Positions 51,923-61,778 of a DNA stretch of 64,000 nucleotides are shown here, piece by piece. The position numbers were made by a program, and so were the translations under genes. Numbering within the stretch: position 1 is the first letter of the stretch; the number at the start of each line of letters is the position of its first letter. Below the pieces are notes generated by a model, which had not been told where the DNA came from, did no database searches, and saw nothing but the letters and a program-made list of their open reading frames with translations. Origin of the DNA: Kitasatospora sp. NBC_01250 (GTDB lineage Bacteria > Actinomycetota > Actinomycetes > Streptomycetales > Streptomycetaceae); contig NZ_CP108476.1 of NCBI RefSeq assembly GCF_036226465.1, positions 1-64,000 of the forward strand, given 5' to 3'.

Positions 51923-52342
51923 GTGTTCAACGCGCACATGGGCAGGGTCGGGCCGGGCGTCGTCGTGCTGGCGCTGGAGGGCGAGTTGGACTACCACAGT
52001 GTCGTGCAGGTCGACGAGGCCCTTGCCGCGGTGCAGGAGGACGGCCCGGTCAACGTGCTCATCGCCGACTGCGCCGCGCTGGACTACTGCGACTCCACCG
52101 GCGTCTCGGCCCTGATCCGGTGCTATACGGCGGTCCAGGGGGCCGGCGGGTCGTTCCGCATCGCCGAGATTCCCGCGAACTTGGGCCGGATGTTCGAGAT
52201 CACCGGCCTGAGCTCGCTCTTCACCTGCCATGACACCGTCGCCGCCGCGCTGAAGGACGTCGCCGCGCAGGCCGGGGACGGGTCGGACGAGGCCGGCGCC
52301 GCCGTGCCGTCGGAGCTGACCGAGGAAGGGCAGTGGCGATGA
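51923..52342 (+). CDS. STAS-domain anti-sigma factor antagonist
   Basis: This 139-residue protein has a STAS fold: VVVLALEGELDYHSVVQVDEAL, then CAALDYCDSTGVSALI with the phosphorylatable Ser of DSTG, the hallmark of RsbV/SpoIIAA antagonists. GTG at 51923 is chosen because GAAGGAGA ends six bases before it; GTG at 51917 and ATG at 51875 are alternatives. The stop overlaps the PP2C gene (ATGA), so the phosphatase and its probable substrate are translationally coupled. Confidence 0.85.
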   Translation: MFNAHMGRVGPGVVVLALEGELDYHSVVQVDEALAAVQEDGPVNVLIADCAALDYCDSTGVSALIRCYTAVQGAGGSFRIAEIPANLGRMFEITGLSSLFTCHDTVAAALKDVAAQAGDGSDEAGAAVPSELTEEGQWR

Positions 52343-54534
52343 CCGCGAGCGACGAGGCACCCCATCGTTCGGCGGTCCACCACCGCGGGGGTCCTGCGGG
52401 AGGGCAGCGGGATCTCCGAGGGCTGTTCGGCGAGTCGATTGCCGCCTTCGCCTCCCTCGCCGGTCCGGCCCACGTGCTGGAGAGCGCGAATGCCGCCTTC
52501 TTCGACGCGATCGGGGGCGACGCGCGCCGCCGCACCGGCATCGCCATCGCTGACCTGGTGCCGGAGCTCGCCGACCAGGGCTTGATCGCCTTGCTCAACT
52601 CCGTCTACCGCACCGGCAGGGCCCATACCGAGCGCGATGCCCGCATCCTCCTGGGGCCCGAAGGAGAAGTCCGGGAACGGTATTTCGACTTCACCTACGA
52701 GCCGCGCCGCGACAGTGGCGGCAACGTCGTCGGAGTCACCGTCGTCGGTGTGGACATCACCCAGGTCAAGCATGCGCAGCGGCTGGCCGCCGAGCACCGG
52801 GCCCTGCTGGAGCAGATCGCCCGGGACGCTCCGGTGGAGCAGGTCCTGGACGGCATGGCCCGGGCGATCGAGGAGTCGACGCCGGGTGTCCTGGTCTCCG
52901 TGCTCCTCGCGGATCCGGACGGCCGCCGCCTGCGGCACGGTGCCGCGCCCAGCCTGCCGGCCTTCTACAACGAGGCCATCGACGGTATCGCCACCGGTGA
53001 GGGCGTCGGGTCGTGCGGAACGGCCGCGCACCGGCGCGAGCCGGTCATCGTGACCGACATCGCCACCCACCCGTTCTGGGACGACTTCCGGGACCTGGCG
53101 GCCAAGGCCTGCCTCGCGGCCTGCTGGTCGACCCCGATCATGGGGCGCGACGGCGAACTGCTCGGCACCTTCGCCATGTACCACCGCTCGCCGCGCGCTC
53201 CTCAGGAGGCGGACCTGGCACTGAGCGCCGTGTTCGCGGGCACCGCGGCTCTGGCCGTGGAGCGCCATCGCGCCGAGGTGGCCCGCTCGGCGGCGGAAGC
53301 CAGCGAGAAGGCGGCCCGCGACGGTCTCGCCTTCCTGCTCGACGCCGGCACCGCCGTGTCCCAGGACCTCGACTTCACCCAGAGCCTGCAGCGGCTGGCG
53401 CGCTTGTGCGTCCCGGTGCTCGCCCCGCTCTGCGCGATCGACGTGGTCGACCAGGGGCGGCTGCGGCGGATCGCCACCGCCGGCGTGGACGCAGCCGGCG
53501 AGCGGGTCCTGGCCTCGCACACGCCCGTGTACGACGCCGAGAACACCGTGGCGCGGGTCCTGGCCTCGGGCACCACCGAGGTCGCCCGTCGTCCGCCGAC
53601 CGGCCCTGGTCCCTGGAGCGATCTCGCGGTCACCGGCTACCTGTGCGTCCCGCTGCTGGACCGCGGGCGCCCCTTCGGCGCCCTCACCCTGCTGACGAAC
53701 AACCACTACACCCTCGACGGACACACGGTGGCCCTCGCCGAGGAGCTCACCCGCCGCGCCTCCCTGGCAGCCCGCAACGCCCGCCAGTACACCGCCCGGG
53801 TGCAGCTCTCGCGCGACCTGCAGGCCGGACTCCTGCTGCCCGACCCGCCGGACGTGCCGGGCGCCCGGATCGCCACCCACTACCGTCCCGCCGGCGAGGG
53901 CCTCGACGTGGGCGGGGACTTCTACGACGTCTTCCCGATCGCCGACGGCCGGTGGGCCTTCATGATCGGCGACGTCTGCGGGCGCGGGGCGCTGGCCGCC
54001 ACCACGACCGCGCTGGTTCGCAACACCGCCCGTGCCGTCGCCCGCCTCGTGCCGGACCCGCCCGCTGTGGTGTCCGCGGTGAACACCGCCCTCCTGGAGC
54101 GCCCCCGCAGCCATGGCACCGGCTTCGTGACCCTGGTCTACGGCGAGCTGCGGCCGGCCGGCGACGGCCTCGCCGTCAGCCTCGTCCGTGCCGGTCACGT
54201 CGCCCCACTCCATCTGCGCACCGGCGCCCGGGTCGAGGAGGTCCAGAGCGAGGGGATGCTCCTCGGAGTCGATGCCGGCCTGCGGCTCCAGGCCGCGCAG
54301 TTGCGCCTGCAGCCGGGCGAGAGCCTCGTGACGGTCACCGACGGGATCACCGAGGCCCGCTCCGAGCACGGGGTGCTCTTCGGCGAGCAACGCCTCGCCG
54401 CCGCGGTGGCCGCCGCCCCTCCCGGCGCCGGCGCCGACGTCGTCCTGGAGAGCCTGGTCTCGGCGATGCGGGCCTTCAGCGACACCGCAGCCGAGGACGA
54501 CGACCAGGCGGTGCTCGTCATCACCGCCGAGTGA
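52339..54534 (+). CDS. PAS-GAF-GAF-PP2C phosphatase (RsbU-like)
   Basis: This 731-residue protein has a PAS domain (about 27-145, ending VVGVTVVGVDITQ), a first GAF (155-310, GVGSCGTAAHRREPVIVTDI), a second GAF (328-484), and a C-terminal SpoIIE/PP2C domain (497-731) with metal residues in GGDFYD and IGDVCGRG and a final AEDDDQAVLV. It presumably dephosphorylates a STAS antagonist, most likely the one encoded just upstream (4-base overlap), in response to ligands or redox signals sensed by PAS/GAF. Confidence 0.9.
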   Translation: MTASDEAPHRSAVHHRGGPAGGQRDLRGLFGESIAAFASLAGPAHVLESANAAFFDAIGGDARRRTGIAIADLVPELADQGLIALLNSVYRTGRAHTERDARILLGPEGEVRERYFDFTYEPRRDSGGNVVGVTVVGVDITQVKHAQRLAAEHRALLEQIARDAPVEQVLDGMARAIEESTPGVLVSVLLADPDGRRLRHGAAPSLPAFYNEAIDGIATGEGVGSCGTAAHRREPVIVTDIATHPFWDDFRDLAAKACLAACWSTPIMGRDGELLGTFAMYHRSPRAPQEADLALSAVFAGTAALAVERHRAEVARSAAEASEKAARDGLAFLLDAGTAVSQDLDFTQSLQRLARLCVPVLAPLCAIDVVDQGRLRRIATAGVDAAGERVLASHTPVYDAENTVARVLASGTTEVARRPPTGPGPWSDLAVTGYLCVPLLDRGRPFGALTLLTNNHYTLDGHTVALAEELTRRASLAARNARQYTARVQLSRDLQAGLLLPDPPDVPGARIATHYRPAGEGLDVGGDFYDVFPIADGRWAFMIGDVCGRGALAATTTALVRNTARAVARLVPDPPAVVSAVNTALLERPRSHGTGFVTLVYGELRPAGDGLAVSLVRAGHVAPLHLRTGARVEEVQSEGMLLGVDAGLRLQAAQLRLQPGESLVTVTDGITEARSEHGVLFGEQRLAAAVAAAPPGAGADVVLESLVSAMRAFSDTAAEDDDQAVLVITAE

Positions 54535-54675
54535 GGGGCGCCCCGTCGGCCGCAGCCGGCGGGGTCCGTGCGTCACAGGGATCGCGGTGCGTCCGACGTC
54601 GGCACCGTAGAGTTCGAACGGGTGTGCTTCAGGTGCCGATGGGCAGTGGCCGCTCGAGGGAGAGGACGGGATCGG

Positions 54676-57600
54676 ATGGGGCAGCCTGAGGGCGCGGAGC
54701 ACCGAGCACCGGCGGTGGCCGGGGTCGATGTGTTCGACGGTGACCACGAGGTCGGCCGTGATCTCGCCAGGGTGGACTGGGCCGCGACCGCGCTGGGCGT
54801 CCCGTCCGGCTGGCCGCAGAGCCTGCGCACGGCGGTCAGCATCCTGCTCTCCTCCCGGTTCCCGATGTGGATGGCCTGGGGAGAGGAGCTGACGTTCTTC
54901 TGCAACAGCGCCTACCGGCGCGACACCCTGGGCCACAAGTACCCCTGGGCGCTGGGCCGGCCGGCCAGCCAGGTGTGGGCGGAGATCTGGAGCGACATCG
55001 GTCCGCGCATCGACACCGTTCTGACCACGGGACAGGCGACCTGGGACGAGGCACTGCGGCTGTTCCTGGAACGCTCGGGATATCCGGAGGAGAGCTACCA
55101 CACGTTCTCCTACAGTCCGCTGCGCAACGACGACGACCGCGTGGTCGGCATGCTGTGCGTGGTCAGCGAGGACACCGAACGGGTCATCGGCGAGCGGCGC
55201 ATGGCGACCCTGCGCGACCTCGGGTCCGACCCCAGCGTCGTTCGCACCGAGCAGCAGATGCTCGCCTTCACCGCCCGGCAGCTGGACCGCAACCCGTACG
55301 ACCTTCCCTTCACCCTGACCTACCTGTCCCAGGGCGACGGCTCCGCCCGCCTCTCCAGTACGACGGGAATCCCAGCGGGCCACACCATCGCCCCTGCGGT
55401 CCTGCCGGCCGACGGCCCGGCGACGCTGTGGCCCTTGGCGGCGGTACGCCGCGGAGAGCCGGTCCTGCTGACGCTCGGCGGCCCCGCGTTCGCCGACCTG
55501 CCCACCGGCGGCTGGACGGAGGCGCCCACCCAGGCGCTTGTCCTGCCCTTGCTGCAGCAGGGCGGCGCGCCGTACGGCTTCCTGGTGGCCGCACTCAACC
55601 GTTACCGGGCGCTGGACGAGGGGTACCGCGGATTCCTCGAACTCGCCGCCGGGCACGTCGCGGCCGGTATCGGCAGCGCCCGCAGCTACCAGGCCCAGCA
55701 GAAGCGTGCCGACGAACTCGCCGAGCTCGACCGGGCCAAGACCGCGTTCTTCTCCAACATCAGCCATGAGTTCCGCACGCCGCTGACCCTGATGATGGGT
55801 CCGCTGGAGGAACTGCGTGGCCGGCTCTCCCCGGTCGACCCGCAGCTGCGGGCCGAGTTGGACGCGATGCACCGCAACGGCCTGCGCCTGGGCAAGCTCG
55901 TCAACACGCTGCTGGACTTCTCCCGCATCGAGGCCGGCCGGATGCAGGCCGCCTTCGAGCCCGTCGACCTGGCCGCGGTGACCGCCGAGCTGGCCAGCGT
56001 CTTCCGCTCCGCCGTCACCAGGGCCGGCCTGGCCTTCGAGGTGGACTGCCCGCCCCTGGCCGAGCCGGTGCACATCGACCGGGGTATGTGGGAGAAGATC
56101 GTCCTCAACCTGCTCAGCAACGCCCTCAAGTTCACCTTCGAAGGCTCGATCCGCGTCGCCCTGCGCCGCGAGGGGGAGCACGCGGTCGTCACGATCGCCG
56201 ACACCGGCGTCGGAGTGTCCGAAGGCGAGATGCCGCGCCTGTTCGAGCGCTTCCACCGCATCGAGAACGCGCGCTCGCGCTCCAACGAGGGCAGCGGCAT
56301 CGGGCTGGCCCTGGTGCAGGAACTCGTCGAGCTGCACGGCGGGACGATCACCGCCCGCAGCACGGAGGGACAGGGCACGGCCTTCACCATCCGTCTGGCG
56401 CTGGGCCACGCCCACCTGCCCGCCGACGCGCTCGTCCCGGCCGGGCGCTCCGAGGGGTCGGCCGCCGCCCCGTACATCGCCGAGGCTCTGCGCTGGCTGC
56501 CGGGGGACGATTCTGCCGGCGCCACCGAGGGCACGACCGACGCACCGGGCGGACAGCCGTCCGAACCGGCCGCCCCCGCGCGCGTGCTGGTGGCCGACGA
56601 CAACGCCGACATGCGCGAGTACCTCGGCCGCCTCCTGCGGGGCGCCGGCTACCACGTCGAGCCCGTCCCGGACGGCCAGGCCGCCCTGGAGGCCATCCGC
56701 ACCCGGGCGCCCGACCTCCTGATCAGCGACGTCATGATGCCCCGGCTGGACGGCCTGCAACTGGTCGCGGCCCTGCGCGCGGACACCCGCACCGCGGCCG
56801 TGCCCGTCCTGCTGCTGTCTGCCCGCGCCGGCCAGGAGTCCTCCATCGAGGGCCTCGACGCCGGCGCCGACGACTACCTCGTCAAGCCGTTCAGCGCCGC
56901 GGAACTGCTGGCCCGGGTGCGCACCAACATCGACATGGCCAGGCTGCGCAACCGCCACGCGCGCTGGCGCACGGCCCTGGTCGACTCCCTGCAGGAGGCG
57001 TTCTTCGTCTGCGACGAGCGGGGCGACGTCATCGAGATCAACTCCGCGTTCACCGACATCCTCGGTTACGGACCCCAGGGGCTGCCCTACCGCCGGCGCC
57101 ACCCCTGGTGGCCCGACCCCGGCGTCGACCCCGAGGGCCATCGGCAGGTGGAGGACGCGTTCGCCCGACTCGTCGGCCAGGAACGCGGCAGCTGCACCAT
57201 CCCCGTCACCCACCGCGACGGCCGTCGGCTGTGGGTGACGGCCGCCTTCAACCAGGTCCAGGACCCCGACACGAGCCGCCGCGTCATCGTCGGAACCTTC
57301 CGCGACGTCACCTCCGAGCGCCAGGCGACCCGGCGGGAGCTGGCCCTCGCCGCACTCAGCACGCGACTGGCGGAAGCCGCCAACCTGCCCGACGCCCTCG
57401 ACGCGGCCCTGGCCGAACTGCGGCACGTGTGGCAGGCCGACGAGGTCCTCGCCGCGGTCTTCCCCGAGGGCGGCGAGCCGGTCCTGACCGCGACCGACCC
57501 GCAACTGGCATGGCGCGACCTGTCGGCGGCACGCCGCGACACCCTGGCCGCACTGCGCGAGCAACCCCCGCTCGCCCCGAGCGCCGGCCCGGCGGGCGGC

Positions 57601-58833
57601 GCCGGAATCGTCCTCGAACACCCGCAGGGGCCGCTGGTGCTGTGGATCGATCAGGGCGAACGGCGGTCCTTCACCGAGCAGGACCTGCTGCTGCTCTCCC
57701 TGCTGGCCGGACGGCTCGCTCAGGGACTCACCCGGGCCCACCAGATCGACCAGCAGCGTGAGACCGCGATCGCCCTGCAACGCTCGATCCTCGGCCCCTC
57801 CCTCCTGCCCCAGGGCTTCGCCGTACGCTACGAGCCGGCCGCCCGCCCGCTGGAGGTCGGCGGCGACTGGTACGACACCGTCGCCCTTCCGGGGGGCCGC
57901 ATCGGCATCGTGGTCGGCGACTGCGTCGGCCGCGGCCTGAAGGCCGCCACCGTCATGGGCCAACTCCGCAGCGCCTGCCGCGCCCTGCTGCTCCAGGACC
58001 CCTCACCCGCACGGACCCTCACCGCCCTGGACCGCTTCGCCGCCGACGTCCCCGGCGCCATCTGCACCACCATCTTCTGCGGCATCCTCGACCCCGCGAC
58101 CGGCCACCTGGTCTACTCCAGCGCCGGCCACCCGCCCGGCATCCTCGCCCACCCCGACGGCACCACCCGGCTCCTGCAGGACGGCCGGGCCCTTCCGCTG
58201 GCCGTCAGGGTCGGCCAGAACCGGCCCGAGGCCCACTGCGCCATGCCGCCCCGCTCCACCCTGCTGCTCTACACCGACGGCCTGGTGGAGCGGCGCCGCC
58301 GCCCCCTGAACGAGGGCATCGATCAGGCGAGCACCGCCGTCCAGGAGGGGCGTGCCACCCCGGTGGAGGACCTCGCCACCGCCATCATGAGCACCCTCGC
58401 CCCCGCCGGCGGATTCGACGACGACGTCGCTCTGCTGCTGTACCGGCACCCGGCCCCCCTGGACGTCTCCTTCCCGGCCGAGTCCGGGCAACTCGCCCCC
58501 GTGCGCAAGGCGCTGCGGACCTGGCTGGACCAGTGCGGGCTGCCCACCCACACCGTGCAGAACGTCCTGGTCGCGGCCGGCGAGGCCTGCGCCAACGCCA
58601 TCGAGCACGGCCACCGCCATGCTCCCGGCGCCCGGATCCACCTGCGCGCCGCCGCCACCGCCGCCGATCTGCGGCTGACCGTCGCCGACACCGGCACCTG
58701 GAAAGTGCCCCAGCCCGAAGCCAACGCCCACCGCGGCCGCGGCGTTGCCCTGATGAACGCCCTGATGCAGCAGGTCACCATCACCCCCGGCATCGCCGGC
58801 ACCGTCGTCGACATGCACACGAGGATCTCCTGA
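54676..58833 (+). CDS. Giant hybrid: PAS-GAF-HisKA-HATPase-REC-PAS-GAF-PP2C-HATPase
   Basis: This 1385-residue protein combines a two-component hybrid kinase and a partner-switch regulator. An N-terminal PAS/GAF sensory part comes first (1-350). HisKA is at about 353-420 with the phospho-His in NISHEFRTP. The kinase HATPase is at 470-575 (NLLSNALKF). A receiver is at 636-753, with ADDNAD, phospho-Asp in LLISDVMMPRLDG, and Lys in DYLVKPFS. A second PAS is at 765-875 and a second GAF at 888-1028. PP2C/SpoIIE is at 1031-1258 (GGDWYD, VGDCVGRG). A RsbW-type HATPase is at 1260-1385 (AAGEACANAIEHGH). The ATG at 54676 is preceded by GGGAGAGG. It overlaps the downstream STAS gene by one base (TGATG). 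Confidence 0.92.
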   Translation: MGQPEGAEHRAPAVAGVDVFDGDHEVGRDLARVDWAATALGVPSGWPQSLRTAVSILLSSRFPMWMAWGEELTFFCNSAYRRDTLGHKYPWALGRPASQVWAEIWSDIGPRIDTVLTTGQATWDEALRLFLERSGYPEESYHTFSYSPLRNDDDRVVGMLCVVSEDTERVIGERRMATLRDLGSDPSVVRTEQQMLAFTARQLDRNPYDLPFTLTYLSQGDGSARLSSTTGIPAGHTIAPAVLPADGPATLWPLAAVRRGEPVLLTLGGPAFADLPTGGWTEAPTQALVLPLLQQGGAPYGFLVAALNRYRALDEGYRGFLELAAGHVAAGIGSARSYQAQQKRADELAELDRAKTAFFSNISHEFRTPLTLMMGPLEELRGRLSPVDPQLRAELDAMHRNGLRLGKLVNTLLDFSRIEAGRMQAAFEPVDLAAVTAELASVFRSAVTRAGLAFEVDCPPLAEPVHIDRGMWEKIVLNLLSNALKFTFEGSIRVALRREGEHAVVTIADTGVGVSEGEMPRLFERFHRIENARSRSNEGSGIGLALVQELVELHGGTITARSTEGQGTAFTIRLALGHAHLPADALVPAGRSEGSAAAPYIAEALRWLPGDDSAGATEGTTDAPGGQPSEPAAPARVLVADDNADMREYLGRLLRGAGYHVEPVPDGQAALEAIRTRAPDLLISDVMMPRLDGLQLVAALRADTRTAAVPVLLLSARAGQESSIEGLDAGADDYLVKPFSAAELLARVRTNIDMARLRNRHARWRTALVDSLQEAFFVCDERGDVIEINSAFTDILGYGPQGLPYRRRHPWWPDPGVDPEGHRQVEDAFARLVGQERGSCTIPVTHRDGRRLWVTAAFNQVQDPDTSRRVIVGTFRDVTSERQATRRELALAALSTRLAEAANLPDALDAALAELRHVWQADEVLAAVFPEGGEPVLTATDPQLAWRDLSAARRDTLAALREQPPLAPSAGPAGGAGIVLEHPQGPLVLWIDQGERRSFTEQDLLLLSLLAGRLAQGLTRAHQIDQQRETAIALQRSILGPSLLPQGFAVRYEPAARPLEVGGDWYDTVALPGGRIGIVVGDCVGRGLKAATVMGQLRSACRALLLQDPSPARTLTALDRFAADVPGAICTTIFCGILDPATGHLVYSSAGHPPGILAHPDGTTRLLQDGRALPLAVRVGQNRPEAHCAMPPRSTLLLYTDGLVERRRRPLNEGIDQASTAVQEGRATPVEDLATAIMSTLAPAGGFDDDVALLLYRHPAPLDVSFPAESGQLAPVRKALRTWLDQCGLPTHTVQNVLVAAGEACANAIEHGHRHAPGARIHLRAAATAADLRLTVADTGTWKVPQPEANAHRGRGVALMNALMQQVTITPGIAGTVVDMHTRIS

Positions 58834-59147
58834 TGACCACCGCACTCACCCTGACCCCCGGCCGTCGCCCCGACGGCTCGACCGTGCTGCGCGCCGTCGG
58901 CGAGATCGACATGAGCAACGTCGACACACTTGCCGCCGCCATCGACGAGCAGGTCGCAGCCGCCACCCCGCTCGTCGTCGACCTCCGTGCGGTCGAGTAC
59001 CTGGACAGCGCCGGCCTGACCGTCCTGTTCGCCCGTGCGCACCAGATCCACCTGATCACCGGTCCGCTCCTGGCACCCCTGCTCGCCATCTCCGGTCTGA
59101 CGCAACTGACCACCGTCCACGGCCTCGGCGACGAACCCACGCGCTGA
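58833..59147 (+). CDS. STAS-domain anti-sigma factor antagonist
   Basis: This 104-residue STAS protein has GEIDMSNVDTLAAAID and LRAVEYLDSAGLTVLF, with the phosphorylatable Ser in DSAG. It starts in the stop codon of the giant hybrid gene (TGATG), so it is translated by reinitiation and is the obvious substrate of that protein's phosphatase and kinase modules. Confidence 0.9.
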   Translation: MTTALTLTPGRRPDGSTVLRAVGEIDMSNVDTLAAAIDEQVAAATPLVVDLRAVEYLDSAGLTVLFARAHQIHLITGPLLAPLLAISGLTQLTTVHGLGDEPTR

Positions 59148-59280
59148 GCACCACCTGGGCGAATCGCGCGGGGGCGGTGCGGGGCAGACGGTGACTGGCA
59201 GATCCCGCCTTCCGCCTTCCCCTCTGGCCACCTCTGACGGCCGACCCCGCGCACCACACCGGCATGAGGATCGGAACATC

Positions 59281-60027
59281 ATGAGTCGCGAACCGGACCC
59301 AGCCGTCCTCTACCCGGATGTGGCCGCCCACGGCAGCCTCGCTGCAGCACTCCGTAGCGAAGCCGCGGCCCAAGGCATGTCCCTTCCCCTGGCCGTCACC
59401 TCGTCCGATCCGCTGCGTCATGCCACGATCACCAGTGTCGTGCGGCATCGCCACTCGTCCTACGTCGCGGCGTGGCATCACGAGCGGAACTGGACCTTCT
59501 GGGGCTCGTCCAACAACAGGCTCATGATCTGCGGCAGCACCAAGGACATACGCGAGCTTCCCCAAGTGATCCGCGGCTGGGCCGAGGGGGCCGGCCTCGA
59601 CGAGATCAGGAGGACCGCGACCTTCGACCTTCTGACCGGCCGTTTCGAGGTCCCCGACAACAACCCCGCCGACGTCATCGCCTCGGAGTGGCAGTGGCTG
59701 CTGAAGGACGCCGATCGCGCCGACTGGCCGCAGTACCAGGCGCTCATCGAGTCCGCCCATGCCGAACCGAAGCTCCGCAGGCTCTACCCCTACACCAGCC
59801 ACTGGGCACTGGGTTTCACCGAGAAGCCCGACGTCCCGTACTCCACCCCGTCCTTCGTCTCGATCGGCTCACCCTGGGGAACCGGCGACTACACCATCAG
59901 AGAGTGGTGGAACGGCCCCGACCTCCACCATGCCGCCACAGCCGCCGAAGCCATCGCCATCGCCGTCGGCCGGATCCCCGCCGACCTGCTCCGGACGTCG
60001 TCCGAGCAGCCTGCACGAGACTCCTGA
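59281..60027 (+). CDS. DUF6193-like protein
   Basis: This 248-residue soluble protein contains LYPDVAAHGSLAAALRSEAAAQG, SYVAAWHHERNWTFWGSS and an LPQVIRGWAEGAGLDEI segment. These resemble the streptomycete DUF6193 family, sometimes annotated as natural-product related. No catalytic motif is evident. The ATG at 59281 follows GAGGATCGG. Confidence 0.7.
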   Translation: MSREPDPAVLYPDVAAHGSLAAALRSEAAAQGMSLPLAVTSSDPLRHATITSVVRHRHSSYVAAWHHERNWTFWGSSNNRLMICGSTKDIRELPQVIRGWAEGAGLDEIRRTATFDLLTGRFEVPDNNPADVIASEWQWLLKDADRADWPQYQALIESAHAEPKLRRLYPYTSHWALGFTEKPDVPYSTPSFVSIGSPWGTGDYTIREWWNGPDLHHAATAAEAIAIAVGRIPADLLRTSSEQPARDS

Positions 60028-60055
60028 CAGCGCCACCATACGACCCGGAAGGTGG

Positions 60056-60205
60056 TCAGGACGCCAGCAGGACCCGTTTCCGCAACAGACCCAAAACCGG
60101 CCCGGCCGTACATCTGGCGTTGATCATGTTGATTCGGTCGACGTGGCCCTCGACGACGCCGGAGCTCCACGGCAGTGTCAGGCCGGCGCTGACGGCGGCG
60201 AGGGT
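60056..60205 (-). pseudogene. ISL3-family transposase C-terminal fragment (second copy)
   Basis: Fifty residues (LPWSSGVVEGHVDRINMINARC through LLRKRVLLAS) match the last part of ISL3 transposases, similar in extent to the fragment at 33882-34070. Its upstream frame is fused to an unrelated HEAT-like remnant, so the element inserted and then decayed or recombined. Confidence 0.72.
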
Positions 60206-60600
60206 GAACCGCTGCAGGGCCGCGTGCTCCAGGACGGTGATCAGCACGAACGCCGCCGAACGCACCCTCGCGTCGTGTGCCTCCAACTGCGCGTAGTACG
60301 TGGGCATGCCCGCCTGGACCGCGGCCGAGACACGCCGTTCGAGGTCCTCGCCCGCCGGGCAGCGCTCCGCCCGGGACCTCTCGCTGGTGCCCAGGTGCAC
60401 CAGGAACCCCAGAGCCACCGCCTGCACCCCCCCGCCCGTTCCGAGCAGCTGAGCCGCACCAAGAGCGGCACCACCGGCGCGGCCGGGAGCAGGTAGCTGC
60501 CGGAGTGGCTGTGGAAGACCAGGTCGAACAGGCGGTCGCCCCAGTGGCGAGCCTCCGGGTAGTCCTCCGCGGCGGCCAGCCCTCGCAGCACATCCGGTAT
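60206..60600 (-). pseudogene. HEAT-repeat-like gene remnant
   Basis: Minus-strand pieces in two frames (LAAAEDYPEARHWGDRLFDLVFH, then AVQAGMPTYYAQLEAHDARVR and SAAFVLITVLEH) read like HEAT-repeat proteins of streptomycetes. The reading frame is broken and is joined to the ISL3 fragment. Confidence 0.45.
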
Positions 60601-60687
60601 GGCGACCCGTCAGGGCGTGGGCGTCCTGGGTGCGCGGGACGGGCATGCCGCCGAGGCAACATGCCGGCCGCAGTGCCGGGTGTGCGG

Positions 60688-60743
60688 GTTCAGCAGGGTG
60701 GGTTCAGCAGGGTGGGTTCAGCAGGGTGGGTTCAGCAGGGTCG
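60688..60743. repeat. 14-base tandem repeat, about four units
   Basis: GTTCAGCAGGGTGG is repeated at 60688, 60702 and 60716, with a fourth nearly complete unit at 60730. It lies just downstream of the minus-strand methyltransferase gene stop. A simple slippage-type minisatellite. Confidence 0.85.
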
Positions 60744-60765
60744 AGGATGGCACTCCCCAACCGAG

Positions 60766-61551
60766 CTAAACGGTCCGACGGGTCAAGAAGAGAGTCGTGA
60801 CGTAGGGCTCGACGACAGGTTCGCCGAGGCTCTCCGCAGCCTGTGCGATCTTGTCCAGGACCATCTCCCGTCGATGGGGCGGCAGATCGAGGAGGTGGGA
60901 GAAGGTCGCGAACAACCGGCGAATCTGTGCGGGGTTGAACACTGCCTCCCACCTGAGGGTCGTCACCTCCACGGGGCCGAATCTGTCGGCGGCGCGAAGG
61001 TCCGCGACGCGGTCCTGGATACGCAGGGCATAGGGAAGGTGACCGGTCCCGCGGTCCTTCTCCGGCAGGTGCCGGGCATGGATGCGTTCCACGTGGGCAC
61101 GAAATGCCGTCGGGCGCTCAGGATCGCCGAAGGCCGTCCACCAGGCGGCCAGCCAGCCCTCCGGCTTGAGCGCATCCGCGATCTTGGGTACCGCAGTACA
61201 GGGATCGAGCCAGTGCAGGGACGTTGCCGCCACGGCGAGGTCATAGGTGGCGGGCTGAATCGGCACAAGGTCGAAGTCGCCTTCGGCAATGCTCAACGGC
61301 TTCCCATGGAAAGCCCCTCGCAGCTGACGGGCCATTTGTTCACCGAATTCCACCGCGTGGATTCGGGCGCCCCGGGCCAAGAGCTCCCCAGTCGCCTGGC
61401 CGGTTCCCGGTCCGACTTCCAGTACGTGACAGCCCGGCCCCAAGCCGCAACGTTCAGAGAGAATCTCATAGACCCGCGCCGGATAACCGGGGCGTCCGCG
61501 ATGGTAGGCGCCGGCATCGGCATCGAATGTCCCACGAAGCCTGAGCCGCAT
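60766..61551 (-). CDS. Class I SAM-dependent methyltransferase
   Basis: This 261-residue protein has a short N-terminal cap (RGTFDADAGAYHRGRPGYPARV), motif I LEVGPGTGQATGELL, ARIHAVEFGEQMA and a SLHWLDP segment of the Methyltransf_11/trans-aconitate-type group. The ATG at 61551 with GAGG six bases upstream is preferred. Substrate unknown. A tandem repeat lies beyond its 3' end. Confidence 0.87.
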   Translation of the reverse strand: MRLRLRGTFDADAGAYHRGRPGYPARVYEILSERCGLGPGCHVLEVGPGTGQATGELLARGARIHAVEFGEQMARQLRGAFHGKPLSIAEGDFDLVPIQPATYDLAVAATSLHWLDPCTAVPKIADALKPEGWLAAWWTAFGDPERPTAFRAHVERIHARHLPEKDRGTGHLPYALRIQDRVADLRAADRFGPVEVTTLRWEAVFNPAQIRRLFATFSHLLDLPPHRREMVLDKIAQAAESLGEPVVEPYVTTLFLTRRTV

Positions 61552-61778
61552 CGCGGCCTCACGCTTCTTCGACTGTTCATGCACAATGCCACAGCCTATG
61601 ACGAGATTTCCCCGAAGCGGTCGCCGACCCGCCCTACCACGGCCACATCGTTCCTGGCCACCTTCCCCGGTGAACCGCACACCGCACACCCCCGCCCCGG
61701 ACGGCGACACCGATCACCGCTGGCCGGTCATGTGCGGCGCGTGCCCGGAATCGGGTATCCCGACGAGGATGACGTCGA

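Noticed and set aside
52123..57963. Very long open frame (1946 codons) on the minus strand across the phosphatase genes
   Set aside because: It is an antisense shadow of high-GC coding sequence: composition is Gly/Ala/Val/Asp/Glu/Arg-rich without domains, and the plus strand holds clear PAS, GAF, kinase and PP2C motifs.
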